This document shows positions 39,774 through 48,933 of a stretch of DNA of 64,000 nucleotides, in pieces. Numbering within the stretch: position 1 is the first letter of the stretch; every line of letters starts with the position of its first letter. A program made the translations under genes and the position numbers. Below the pieces are notes generated by a model. The model was not told the origin of the DNA and did not search any database. It saw only the letters and a program-made list of their open reading frames with translations. Source of the DNA: Alphaproteobacteria bacterium (GTDB taxonomy: Bacteria > Pseudomonadota > Alphaproteobacteria > Rhodobacterales > Rhodobacteraceae); NCBI GenBank assembly GCA_030426685.1, contig JAUHYC010000003.1, positions 1 through 64,000 on the forward strand, written 5' to 3'.

Positions 39774-40670
39774 ATGCTGCTCGACCCGCATCACCTGTCC
39801 GCTCTGTCGGCGATCCTACGCCATGGCAGCTTTGAAGCCGCCGCAGCGGAGCTGGCGGTAACACCCTCTGCCGTCTCGCAGCGGATCAAGGCGTTGGAGG
39901 ATCGGGTGGGTGCTGCATTGATCCATCGCGGTACGCCCTGCACCGGCACACCCACCGGGTTACGCATCGCCAGGCACGCCGAGGATATCGGTCTGCTTGA
40001 GGCGCAGCTGGCACGCGAGATCACGCTGGACCAGCGCGACGGCCCTGCCCGCGTGCGCATCGCCATCCCCGCCGACAGTCTGGCCACATGGTTCATCGAT
40101 GCCATGGCGCAAACCAGCGACATGCTGTTTGATCTGGTGATCGATGATCAGGATCATTCTGCTGAATGGCTGAGACGGGGTGAGGTCAGCGCAGCGATTA
40201 CTGTTGGTGGTCAGCAAGTCACGGGATGCGACGCGCTGCCCCTTGGCACGCTGTGCTACCTACCGACCGCGAGCCCGAACTTCGTGCGCCAGTGGTTTGC
40301 CGAGGGGGTATCGGCCAAATCCCTGTCCCGCGCGCCGTGCCTGACCTTTAACCGCAAGGACAATCTGCAAAAAACATGGATCATGGCCCGAACCGGTAGC
40401 CGGATCTCTCCGCCTTCGCATTTCCTGCCGTCGTCACAAGGATTTGTCGAAGCCGCGATTGCCGGGTTGGGCTGGGGGATGAACCCCGAAGGTCTGGTGC
40501 GCGAGGCGATTGATGATGGACGTTTACGTGAAGTCATACCCAATGCCCCGCTGGATGTTGAGCTGACCTGGCAGATCGGGCGCGTTTTGGCGCCAGCCCT
40601 GTCGCCGCTCACCCGAGCGGTGCGGCACGCAGCCGCCTGCGCACTGATCCCGCCGGGTAGGCCGGACTAG
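39774..40670 (+). CDS. LysR-family regulator, ArgP/LysG type
   Basis: MLLDPHHLSALSAILRHGSFEAAAAELAVTPSAVSQRIKALEDRVGAALIHRGTPCTGTPTG; divergent from the lysE/argO-type gene. Confidence 0.92.
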   Translation: MLLDPHHLSALSAILRHGSFEAAAAELAVTPSAVSQRIKALEDRVGAALIHRGTPCTGTPTGLRIARHAEDIGLLEAQLAREITLDQRDGPARVRIAIPADSLATWFIDAMAQTSDMLFDLVIDDQDHSAEWLRRGEVSAAITVGGQQVTGCDALPLGTLCYLPTASPNFVRQWFAEGVSAKSLSRAPCLTFNRKDNLQKTWIMARTGSRISPPSHFLPSSQGFVEAAIAGLGWGMNPEGLVREAIDDGRLREVIPNAPLDVELTWQIGRVLAPALSPLTRAVRHAAACALIPPGRPD

Positions 40671-41941
40671 GCGCCCGACACCTTGGGGTTTTGCGGCTGT
40701 ACAATGCGGTAACAGGCAAAGGCTGCCCAGAAACTGACCAGCACGATGAATCCAATGGCTGTTGCAACCTCGTGCAAATGCGCGACACCCGCCATTGCTG
40801 CGGAAAGTATCACTGCGGTCAGCCGACAGATGGCCTTGATCGCCGCAGCGCCCTGCACGCGTTGATCCTTTGGGGCAACATCCAGGAAATACAGCTTGCG
40901 TGCGCTGGAAATCCCGGTGGCCGCAACCGAAACGACAAACAGCGAGATGGCGTGCAGGTGGACCTCGTGATCGATGTGCAGATAGTGAAAGGCCAGCAGC
41001 ACGATTCCCGTCCCCGCAATCATCAGGTTGCCGGCAACCATAACGGCACGATGAGACTTCATGTTCACGGCCTGCCACAAAGGTGCGGAAACAAGATATC
41101 CGGAAGCCGAGGAAATGATCACCGCAGTCAGACCTTTAGCTGAGGCGTGATGCGCCTCGGCTGTGATCAGTGCAAAGAACGGTACAGATAGCGTAACGAC
41201 CACCAGCGGCAGGCGCATTACCATGTAGCGCCGAAACCACTGCTGCTCGAACATGCTGGCGATGTCCGAAACGATATCGCGCAGGGATTGGCGATGTATG
41301 GGCTTGAGGTTCGGGTTGGTCTTATCGTCCGGAACACTTTCTGCCATCCCCAGAATACAAAGCGCTGAAAACAGGAAAAACACCACTGACGCCGCAATCA
41401 CCGCGGAGTGGCGCGAGAAAGGCGGGTTTCCCTTCGTGATCTCGTGGATCAACAGCGCCAACCCGATGGCCCCCAGACCTCCGGCACCAAGTTGAAGATA
41501 GTGGATGATCATGCGGGATTTCGGCCTCAGATGATCACCCAAAAGGTCGGACAACATCAATGACTGGCTTTCCTGAATCAGGCCAATCAGAAAAAACGCG
41601 GCAACGAATGCAATCGCGGTTAGGGGTACGCTGCCTGTGGCGGCAATCACCAATGCCATCAACAGGCAGCCCCCGATACCGATTTCGGTCAGAGCGATCC
41701 CGCGTTTCTTGCGCGCCTGCGCCGCGATGGGCCGGGCAAGGAACAAGTCTGAGATCATGCTGCCGGTCATCCGGATCGATACCAGTGCCCCAGCCAAGAA
41801 TATTGGCAATTCCAGTGACACCGCCAGAAACGGCAGCACGACCGAGGGGCTGCCCAAGGTCCAGGCCACCTGTGACAGGATGCTTTGACTGGCCAGAACC
41901 GGCAGGTTTCGGCGGCCCGTATCAATGGTGTTCTTTGCCAT
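40667..41941 (-). CDS. MFS-like membrane transporter
   Basis: 424 aa polytopic protein. Confidence 0.75.
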   Translation of the reverse strand: MAKNTIDTGRRNLPVLASQSILSQVAWTLGSPSVVLPFLAVSLELPIFLAGALVSIRMTGSMISDLFLARPIAAQARKKRGIALTEIGIGGCLLMALVIAATGSVPLTAIAFVAAFFLIGLIQESQSLMLSDLLGDHLRPKSRMIIHYLQLGAGGLGAIGLALLIHEITKGNPPFSRHSAVIAASVVFFLFSALCILGMAESVPDDKTNPNLKPIHRQSLRDIVSDIASMFEQQWFRRYMVMRLPLVVVTLSVPFFALITAEAHHASAKGLTAVIISSASGYLVSAPLWQAVNMKSHRAVMVAGNLMIAGTGIVLLAFHYLHIDHEVHLHAISLFVVSVAATGISSARKLYFLDVAPKDQRVQGAAAIKAICRLTAVILSAAMAGVAHLHEVATAIGFIVLVSFWAAFACYRIVQPQNPKVSGA

Positions 41942-42060
41942 CTGCTGATGCCCTGCGTCGCACGATCAGACCGTCTTTTCCGGCCTCTTGCCAATTATGT
42001 CTGACTGTATCGTCACGGTCCGTTCGGTCCAAGAACTCTGTTGCGCGCCGCATCGCACCA

Positions 42061-42086
42061 AAAAGCCCGACCACAAGGGCCGGGCT
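42061..42086 (-). terminator. Rho-independent terminator downstream of yebC
   Basis: Minus strand AGCCCGGCCCTTGTGGTCGGGCTTTTT. Confidence 0.7.
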
Positions 42087-42112
42087 CGGTTCGTTCTGCG
42101 ATGTGAGGCGCG

Positions 42113-42853
42113 CTACAGCTGTGCCATCACCTCATCGGTGGCCTCGAAGTTCGTGGTCACGCGCTGCACATCATCGTCATCTTCCAGTGCATCCACCAGC
42201 TTCATCAGCTTTTGCATGTCTTCCAGACCCAGTTCGGTCGTTGTGGTGGGTTTCCAGACCAGCTTGGTGGACTCGGTTTCGCCCAGCGCGGCCTCCAAGG
42301 CGTTCGACACTTCGTTCAGGTCGGTATCGGCACACCAGATGATATGGCCGTCTTCCGAGCTTTCGACATCCTCGGCCCCGGCTTCGATGGCGGCTTCGAA
42401 GATCGTGTCCGCATCGCCTGCGGTGGCTGGATAAACCACCTCACCCTTGCGCTCGAACATGAATCCGACCGAGCCGGTCTCGCCCAGATTGCCGCCGTTC
42501 TTGGAAAAGGTCGAGCGCACGGTCGATGCGGTCCGGTTGCGGTTGTCGGTCATCGTCTCGACGATCACGGCGACACCGTTGGGGCCGTAGCCCTCATACC
42601 GGATTTCTTCATAATCGTCGCCTTCACCTGCCACCGATTTCTTGATCGCGCGGTCGATCACGTCCTTGGGCACCGAATTCGACTTGGCCTCTTTGACCGC
42701 CAGACGCAGGCGCGGGTTCTTGTCGGGATCGGGATCGCCCATCTTGGCGGCAACCGTGATCTCTTTGGAAAGCTTGGAAAACAGTTTGGACCGCGCGGCG
42801 TCCTGACGCCCCTTGCGGTGCTGGATGTTGGCCCATTTGGAGTGGCCTGCCAT
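42113..42853 (-). CDS. yebC: YebC/PmpR family protein
   Basis: [64 protein letters not shown]. Confidence 0.97.
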   Translation of the reverse strand: MAGHSKWANIQHRKGRQDAARSKLFSKLSKEITVAAKMGDPDPDKNPRLRLAVKEAKSNSVPKDVIDRAIKKSVAGEGDDYEEIRYEGYGPNGVAVIVETMTDNRNRTASTVRSTFSKNGGNLGETGSVGFMFERKGEVVYPATAGDADTIFEAAIEAGAEDVESSEDGHIIWCADTDLNEVSNALEAALGETESTKLVWKPTTTTELGLEDMQKLMKLVDALEDDDDVQRVTTNFEATDEVMAQL

Positions 42854-42963
42854 AATGCGTCCTCGTCATCGTGATTGCGTGTTTGGCGCTCATATAGACG
42901 TTTGCGGGGGGCAGGATCAAGAGATCGGCTTGCCCGGCCCGGATGCGCCGTTATGGTGGCGGG

Positions 42964-44736
42964 ATGACGACGGATCAGATCATTCTCTTTGCGATTTTCA
43001 TCGCTGTGTTCGGGATGCTGCTTTGGGGCCGCTTCCGCTATGACCTTGTGGCCTTTACCGCCCTTATGATTGCGGTGACGCTGGGCGTGGTGCCGGTTGA
43101 TCATGCCTTTGCCGGGTTCGGGCATCCGGCGACGATCATCGTCGCGCTGGTGCTGGTGGTCTCTGCCGGTTTGGTGCGGTCCGGCGCGGTGTTCATGATC
43201 ACGCGAACACTGGTTGATGCTTCGCGCGGTCTGGGTGCGCATATCGCGCTGATGGGCGGGATCGGCGCTGTTCTGTCCGCCTTCATGAACAACGTGGCCG
43301 CGCTGGCGCTGTTGATGCCGGTCGACATTCAAACCGCGCGCAAGGCGGGGCGTCCGGTTGGGCTGTCGCTGATGCCGCTGAGCTTTGCGACCATTCTGGG
43401 TGGCATGGCCACGCTGATCGGCACGCCGCCCAACATCATCATCGCCTCGATCCGGGCCGAGACACTGGGCGAGCCGTTTCAGATGTTCGATTTCGCCCCT
43501 GTAGGCGGGCTGGCTGCGATTGCCGGTCTGGCTTTCGTCGCACTGATCGGCTGGCGACTGATCCCCAATCGGGGCGCGCAGGAGGAACCTTCGGAAGTTC
43601 TGGCCGAATATATCGCCGAACTGACGATTCCGCCCGAGTCGCCACATATCGGAAAACGGGTCAGTGAGCTTTATGAGACCGCCGAAAAATCCGACGTTGC
43701 CATCATCGGGCTGATACGGGAGGGCAAGCGACGGTATGGGCGATCGGCTCATGCGACCCTGCACGAGGGTGATGCGCTGGTGCTGGAGGCGCGGCCCGAA
43801 GCGTTGGATGAATTTCGTGCCGGGCTCAATCTGGACTTCTCGGACTCCCGGCGTCAGGAGGTGCTGACGGCTGAGGGCGAAGGGGTCGAAGTGATCGAGG
43901 TCGTCGTTCCCGAAAGCGCGCGCATCGCCAGACGAACCGCGCAGGCGCTGGGTTTGGCCTGGCGACAAAGCACCGTTCTGATGGGCATCTCGCGTCAGGG
44001 CCGTAGCATTACCGAGCAGGTTCGCAAAACCGTGGTCGAGCCGGGTGATATCCTGCTGTTGCTTTGCCCGCGCGACCGGGGTGCGGATGTGACGGAATGG
44101 CTGGGTTGTCTGCCGCTGGCCGAGCGCGGCCTGAACGTAACTGCCAATGACAAGGCGTGGCTTGCCATCGGCCTGTTTGCAGCCGCAGTGCTGGCGGCCA
44201 GTATCGGGTTGATCTACCTGCCCATTGCTCTGGGTCTGGTCGTGGTCGCCTATGTCCTGACCAAGATCATGCCGATTGCCGATATCTACAATCATATCGA
44301 GTGGCCCGTGGTTGTGTTGCTGGGCTCGATGATCCCGCTCGGCAGCGCGCTTGAGACGTCTGGCGGCACCGAACTGATCTCTGACGCGCTGATCCGCTTG
44401 ACGGATGGCCTGCCAGCCTGGGCGATTCTGACGGTGCTGATGATTGTCACGATGACCCTGTCGGACGTGCTGAACAACACCGCCACCGCCATTGTCGCGG
44501 CCCCGGTTGGCATCCAGATGGCGCGCACGCTTGAAGTTTCACCCGACCCGTTCCTGATGACTGTGGCGGTGGCGGCCTCTGCCGCGTTTCTGACGCCGAT
44601 CGGGCACAAGAACAACACGCTGGTTCTGGGTCCCGGCGGTTATCATTTCGGAGATTATTGGCGCATGGGGTTACCGCTGGAAATCCTAATCATAGCAGTT
44701 TCGGTTCCCGCGATCCTTGTGTTCTGGCCGCTTTGA
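42964..44736 (+). CDS. SLC13 family permease with TrkA-C (RCK_C) domains
   Basis: MTTDQIILFAIFIAVFGMLLWGRFRYDLVAFTALMIAVTLGVVP...TPIGHKNNTLVLGPGGYHFGDYWRMGLPLEIL. Confidence 0.9.
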   Translation: MTTDQIILFAIFIAVFGMLLWGRFRYDLVAFTALMIAVTLGVVPVDHAFAGFGHPATIIVALVLVVSAGLVRSGAVFMITRTLVDASRGLGAHIALMGGIGAVLSAFMNNVAALALLMPVDIQTARKAGRPVGLSLMPLSFATILGGMATLIGTPPNIIIASIRAETLGEPFQMFDFAPVGGLAAIAGLAFVALIGWRLIPNRGAQEEPSEVLAEYIAELTIPPESPHIGKRVSELYETAEKSDVAIIGLIREGKRRYGRSAHATLHEGDALVLEARPEALDEFRAGLNLDFSDSRRQEVLTAEGEGVEVIEVVVPESARIARRTAQALGLAWRQSTVLMGISRQGRSITEQVRKTVVEPGDILLLLCPRDRGADVTEWLGCLPLAERGLNVTANDKAWLAIGLFAAAVLAASIGLIYLPIALGLVVVAYVLTKIMPIADIYNHIEWPVVVLLGSMIPLGSALETSGGTELISDALIRLTDGLPAWAILTVLMIVTMTLSDVLNNTATAIVAAPVGIQMARTLEVSPDPFLMTVAVAASAAFLTPIGHKNNTLVLGPGGYHFGDYWRMGLPLEILIIAVSVPAILVFWPL

Positions 44737-44752
44737 CAGGTAAAGGCGGCCC

Positions 44753-45487
44753 ATGAAACGATTTCTGATCCTGCAGCTGCGCCCCGAAACCGATGCTTCG
44801 GACGCCGAATATGCCTCAATCCTGGATAAGGCCGGGCTTGCCCCAGAGCAGACTCATCGCATCCGGTTGGATTGTGAAGACCTGCCCGATGGGCTGGACG
44901 TGACCGATTACGCAGGTGTCATCGTGGGCGGAGGTCCGGGCTGCGTCAGTGACGACCCAGCCACCAAATCCCCCCTGGACGCAAAGATCGAAGGCGCGAT
45001 CATGGGGCTGATGCCGCAGATCACGGCGCAGGATCATCCGTTCATGGGGTGCTGTTACGGCTTGGGAATCCTCGCGGCGCATCTGGGAGGCGATGTCAGC
45101 AAGCGGCAATATGGCGAACCGGTAGGCCCGTCCGGTTGCCACCTGACCGAAGACGGCGCCAAGGACCCGCTGACCATGGGCCTGCAACCGGTATTCGAAG
45201 CGTTTGTTGGCCATAAGGAGGCCGTGCAATCCCTACCGGATGGCTGTGTGCATCTGGTCGCATCGGACCCCTGCCCGTATCAGATGATCCGCTGGGGTCA
45301 GAATGTCTATGCCACCCAGTTTCACCCGGAAGCGGACGCCAGGGATTTCGAGCAGCGGATCCATATCTATAAGGATCACGGCTATTTCCGACCGGAAGAC
45401 GCGCAGGACTTGATCGATATGTGCCACGCGGCAGACGTCACGCAGCCGGGTGAAATCCTGCGCCGGTTCGCACAACGCTACGGGTGA
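44753..45487 (+). CDS. Class I glutamine amidotransferase-like protein
   Basis: MKRFLILQLRPETDASDAEYASILDKAGL...PFMGCCYGLGILAAHLGG...ATQFHPEADARDFEQRI. Confidence 0.88.
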   Translation: MKRFLILQLRPETDASDAEYASILDKAGLAPEQTHRIRLDCEDLPDGLDVTDYAGVIVGGGPGCVSDDPATKSPLDAKIEGAIMGLMPQITAQDHPFMGCCYGLGILAAHLGGDVSKRQYGEPVGPSGCHLTEDGAKDPLTMGLQPVFEAFVGHKEAVQSLPDGCVHLVASDPCPYQMIRWGQNVYATQFHPEADARDFEQRIHIYKDHGYFRPEDAQDLIDMCHAADVTQPGEILRRFAQRYG

Positions 45488-45553
45488 CCCAACGGCGCGG
45501 TTGCCTGATCCTCGACGCCTCGCATAGGCTGGCCCGAACAGCTTTGGGAGGAG

Positions 45554-46417
45554 TTGTTCTTGGATTTTCTAATCAATGTCGGCCTGCCGATCTCGCTGGC
45601 GATCATCATGTTGTCTCTGGGCGTCGGGCTGGAGGTGGCTGACTTCCGTCGAGTCCTGTCCCGCGGTTACCCGTTTGCCATCGGTGCAATCAGTCAGGTG
45701 CTGCTGATCCCGCTGGCGGCCTTGCTGACCGTGACGCTGTTCGCCTTGCCACCCGAGATCGCGGTCGGTGTCATGCTGCTGAGTTTTTGCCCCGGCGGGG
45801 TGACCAGCAACATCCTGTCGAAATTCGCCAATGGAGATGTCGCGCTGTCGGTCAGCCTGACCGCCGTGATCAGCCTGCTTTCGATTGTGACGGTTCCGGT
45901 GCTGGCGGCATGGTCCATCGGGCATTTCATGGCTGAGGCCGCACCTAAGGTGTCGATCGGGTCGCTGGCCACGGCTCTGTTTCTGATCACCACCCTGCCC
46001 GTGGCTCTTGGCGTCAGCCTGCGCCACTTTGCGCGCAACCTCGCGCTCAGGATCGACGCACCGTTGTCAAAACTTGCAGCGATCCTGTTTGTGCTGATCG
46101 TCGTCGCAGCTTTGGCCGGGAACTGGCAGTTTTTCATTGAAAATCTCAGCTCAATCGGGGCGGCACTGATCTCGTTGAACGTCGCGCTTCTGTTGATCGG
46201 CCTCGCGCTGTCGCGCATGGCCAACCTGTCTTGGGGCGAGGCCAAGACGGTTTCGGTCGAAACGGGTATTCAGAACTCAGCCCTTGGCATTGCGCTGGCC
46301 GCACTGATTACCGGTACGACGACCGGGTTCAGCCCCCTTGCGGTGCCCGCCGCCGTTTACGGGATCACGATGTATGTCGTTGTGACGCCCTTTATTCTTT
46401 GGTTCCGCAGCCGTTGA
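45554..46417 (+). CDS. Bile acid:sodium symporter (BASS) family transporter; TTG start
   Basis: IMLSLGVGLEVADFRRVLSRGYPFAIGAISQVLLIPLAALLTVTLFALPPEIAVGVMLLSFCPGGVTSNILSKFANGDVALSVSLTA; preceded by GGGAGGAG. Confidence 0.9.
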   Translation: MFLDFLINVGLPISLAIIMLSLGVGLEVADFRRVLSRGYPFAIGAISQVLLIPLAALLTVTLFALPPEIAVGVMLLSFCPGGVTSNILSKFANGDVALSVSLTAVISLLSIVTVPVLAAWSIGHFMAEAAPKVSIGSLATALFLITTLPVALGVSLRHFARNLALRIDAPLSKLAAILFVLIVVAALAGNWQFFIENLSSIGAALISLNVALLLIGLALSRMANLSWGEAKTVSVETGIQNSALGIALAALITGTTTGFSPLAVPAAVYGITMYVVVTPFILWFRSR

Positions 46418-46428
46418 AAGGACAGCCG

Positions 46429-48090
46429 ATGAGCAGTGACACAGCAGACGCAATTGTGGTCGGCGGTGGCCTTGCTGGTCTCGCGGCCGCAGCGGAACTT
46501 GGCGATCGTGGCAAGCGCGTGATTATCGTGGATCAGGAGCCCGAACATTTTCTGGGCGGGCAAGCCTTCTGGAGTCTCGGTGGCCTCTTCATGGTCGACA
46601 CACCCGAACAGCGCCGGATGGGTATCCGCGACAGCCACGATCTGGCCCTGCGTGACTGGATGGGCAGCGCGCAATTCGACCGGGATGAGGACGCGTGGCC
46701 GCGCAGATGGGCTGAGGCTTATGTCGAGTTCGCTGCCGGAGAGATGCGCCCCTGGCTGCACGAGATGGGCCTGCGCTGGTTTCCGGTCGTGGGCTGGGCC
46801 GAACGCGGCGGGTCATATGCCGACGGGCATGGCAATTCAGTTCCGCGGTTTCATATCACATGGGGTACCGGCCCGGGCGTGCTGGAGCCCTTTATCCGCC
46901 GCATCCGCACGCATGTCGATACCGGGTTGATCCAGTTGAAGTTTCGCCATCGGGTCAGCCATATCATTATGCAAAACGGTACTGCCAAGGGGGTCTCTGG
47001 TGAGGTGCTTGCGGACGATACGGCACAGCGCGGCGGCAAGACCAACCGCGACGAAGTCGGCGAGTTCGAGGTCCATGCGCCTTCGGTCATTGTTACCTCG
47101 GGTGGGATCGGTGGAAATTTTGAAATGGTGCGCAGGAACTGGCCCCGTGACCGGTTGGGCGAACCGCCAAGCGACATGGTGGCGGGCGTGCCCTTTCACG
47201 TCGATGGCCGGATGATCCCGATCAGCGAAAAGGCAGGCGGGCATGTCATCAACGGCGACCGGATGTGGCATTACACCGAAGGCGTACGAAACTGGGATCC
47301 GATCTGGCCCGACCACGGCATTCGCATTCTGCCCGGCCCCAGCTCGATGTGGTTCGACGCGCGCGGTAACCGTTTGCAACCGCCCTGCCTGCCCGGATTC
47401 GACACGCTGGGAACACTGCGCGAGATCCTGAAAACGGGCTATGAATACAGCTGGTTCGTGTTGACCCAAAAGGTGATCAAGAAGGAATTCGCCCTGTCGG
47501 GATCGGAGCAGAACCCCGATTTCACCTCGGGAAGTTGGAAAGAGGTGATCCGCCAGCGCATCCTGTCAGGCGCGAAAGCCACCGCACCGGTTGAGGCGTT
47601 CAAGGAAAAGGGCGAAGACTTCATCGTCGCCGATAGCCTGACCGAACTGGTTGGCGGCATGAACCGGCTGGGTGACGATCTGATCGACGAGGCGCATCTA
47701 CGCGCACAGATCGAGGCGCGGGATTCGCAGGTCGACAACCCCTTCTCGAAAGACGCGCAAATGATGGCGATACTGGCCGCGCGCAATTACCGGGGTGACA
47801 AACTGATCCGAACGGCCAGGCCCCACAAGTTCCTTGATCCGTCAAACGGTCCACTGATCGCAGTCAGGCTGCACGTGCTGACCCGCAAGACGCTGGGCGG
47901 GTTGCAGACCAATCTGGACAGCCAGATGGTCGGTGCCGACGGTCAGGCCGTCCCCGGCCTGTTCGCCGCCGGAGAGGTCGCGGGCTTTGGCGGCGGCGGC
48001 TATCATGGCTACAACGCGCTTGAGGGCACGTTCCTTGGCGGCTGCATCTTCTCGGGCCGAAACGCCGGGCGCTCGCGCGTCGTGGCGTGA
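46429..48090 (+). CDS. FAD-binding dehydrogenase (KstD/fumarate-reductase flavoprotein-like)
   Basis: MSSDTADAIVVGGGLAGLAAAAELGDRGKRVIIVDQEPEHFLGGQAFWSLGGLFMVDTPEQRRMGI...AAGEVAGFGGGGYHGYNALEGTFLGGCIFSGRNAG. Confidence 0.92.
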   Translation: MSSDTADAIVVGGGLAGLAAAAELGDRGKRVIIVDQEPEHFLGGQAFWSLGGLFMVDTPEQRRMGIRDSHDLALRDWMGSAQFDRDEDAWPRRWAEAYVEFAAGEMRPWLHEMGLRWFPVVGWAERGGSYADGHGNSVPRFHITWGTGPGVLEPFIRRIRTHVDTGLIQLKFRHRVSHIIMQNGTAKGVSGEVLADDTAQRGGKTNRDEVGEFEVHAPSVIVTSGGIGGNFEMVRRNWPRDRLGEPPSDMVAGVPFHVDGRMIPISEKAGGHVINGDRMWHYTEGVRNWDPIWPDHGIRILPGPSSMWFDARGNRLQPPCLPGFDTLGTLREILKTGYEYSWFVLTQKVIKKEFALSGSEQNPDFTSGSWKEVIRQRILSGAKATAPVEAFKEKGEDFIVADSLTELVGGMNRLGDDLIDEAHLRAQIEARDSQVDNPFSKDAQMMAILAARNYRGDKLIRTARPHKFLDPSNGPLIAVRLHVLTRKTLGGLQTNLDSQMVGADGQAVPGLFAAGEVAGFGGGGYHGYNALEGTFLGGCIFSGRNAGRSRVVA

Positions 48091-48837
48091 TTACTGGGTG
48101 CGAATGAATTTCAGAACCGGCTCTCCCGCAGCGTCGAGCAGCACGAGGCTGTCGCCGGCAACGGCGTAGGTGGTGACACCCTGCAAGGCCGCAAAGAACT
48201 GATCTTCAACCTCTTCCATGGCTGGTGGACAGGCCATCAGCGTCGCCGCCATGTTGTCGGGAAATGCAATTGTGTCACCCGATAGCTCAGCCTGTCCCAT
48301 GTACCGGTTGCAGCCGCCGAAACCATTGAACGATCCGTTTTGAGTGAAAGAAATCTGGGGCGGACGTTCTGCGTCCACCACCGCGCCATTGATGCCGATT
48401 ACGGTCCAGTTGGTATTTTCCAGTTTTGCCGCGCCCTGACCGCTCACCTGTACCAACACAAGATCGGTCTCATCCCCGGCCCCATTGGTCAGCACCGGAT
48501 GCACGGTGTCGGTGGTAAACAGCAACTGATCCCCACTATAGATCGATCCGCGGACGGCGTAAGTCATGCCGTCCTTTATCAGAGCATTGTCAAAGCTCAG
48601 CTCAAACTCGGTGGGCGCTCCGGTCAAGGCGTAACGCTGAGACGCCAGCGTGACTGCCGGTGCATCTGCGCGCGATATATCCTGCAATTCGACGAAGAGC
48701 GTTGCGTCCTGTGGTACGGCGATCCGTTCACGATAAGTCGCTGTGCCGGTGACCGATCCGGCCGAGCTCTGGCTGCCCAGCAAGGTCAATACAACTGCGA
48801 TGGCCACAATGGCTTGTCCAAGCTTTGGAAAAGGCAT
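48091..48837 (-). CDS. YbaY-like/META domain secreted protein
   Basis: GTATYRERIAVPQDATLFVELQDISRADAPA...then META-like LENTNWTVIGINGAVVDAERPPQISFTQNGSFNGFGGCNRYMGQAEL. Confidence 0.85.
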   Translation of the reverse strand: MPFPKLGQAIVAIAVVLTLLGSQSSAGSVTGTATYRERIAVPQDATLFVELQDISRADAPAVTLASQRYALTGAPTEFELSFDNALIKDGMTYAVRGSIYSGDQLLFTTDTVHPVLTNGAGDETDLVLVQVSGQGAAKLENTNWTVIGINGAVVDAERPPQISFTQNGSFNGFGGCNRYMGQAELSGDTIAFPDNMAATLMACPPAMEEVEDQFFAALQGVTTYAVAGDSLVLLDAAGEPVLKFIRTQ

Positions 48838-48933
48838 GATCCCGTCCTTTCTCATCCGTCTGTGCTGAAAAGATTGTGGCCGGATCACAGTTTACAAGAC
48901 CCGCGTGCGAATCTCGGCGAATCCGCGCCTGTC

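Noticed and set aside
42658-44295. 545-aa minus-strand ORF
   Set aside because: Antisense to the SLC13 permease and overlapping yebC; composition typical of an antisense frame.
46231-46428. 5' extension of the FAD dehydrogenase ORF
   Set aside because: Overlaps the BASS transporter out of frame; the natural start at 46429 gives the canonical Rossmann N-terminus.
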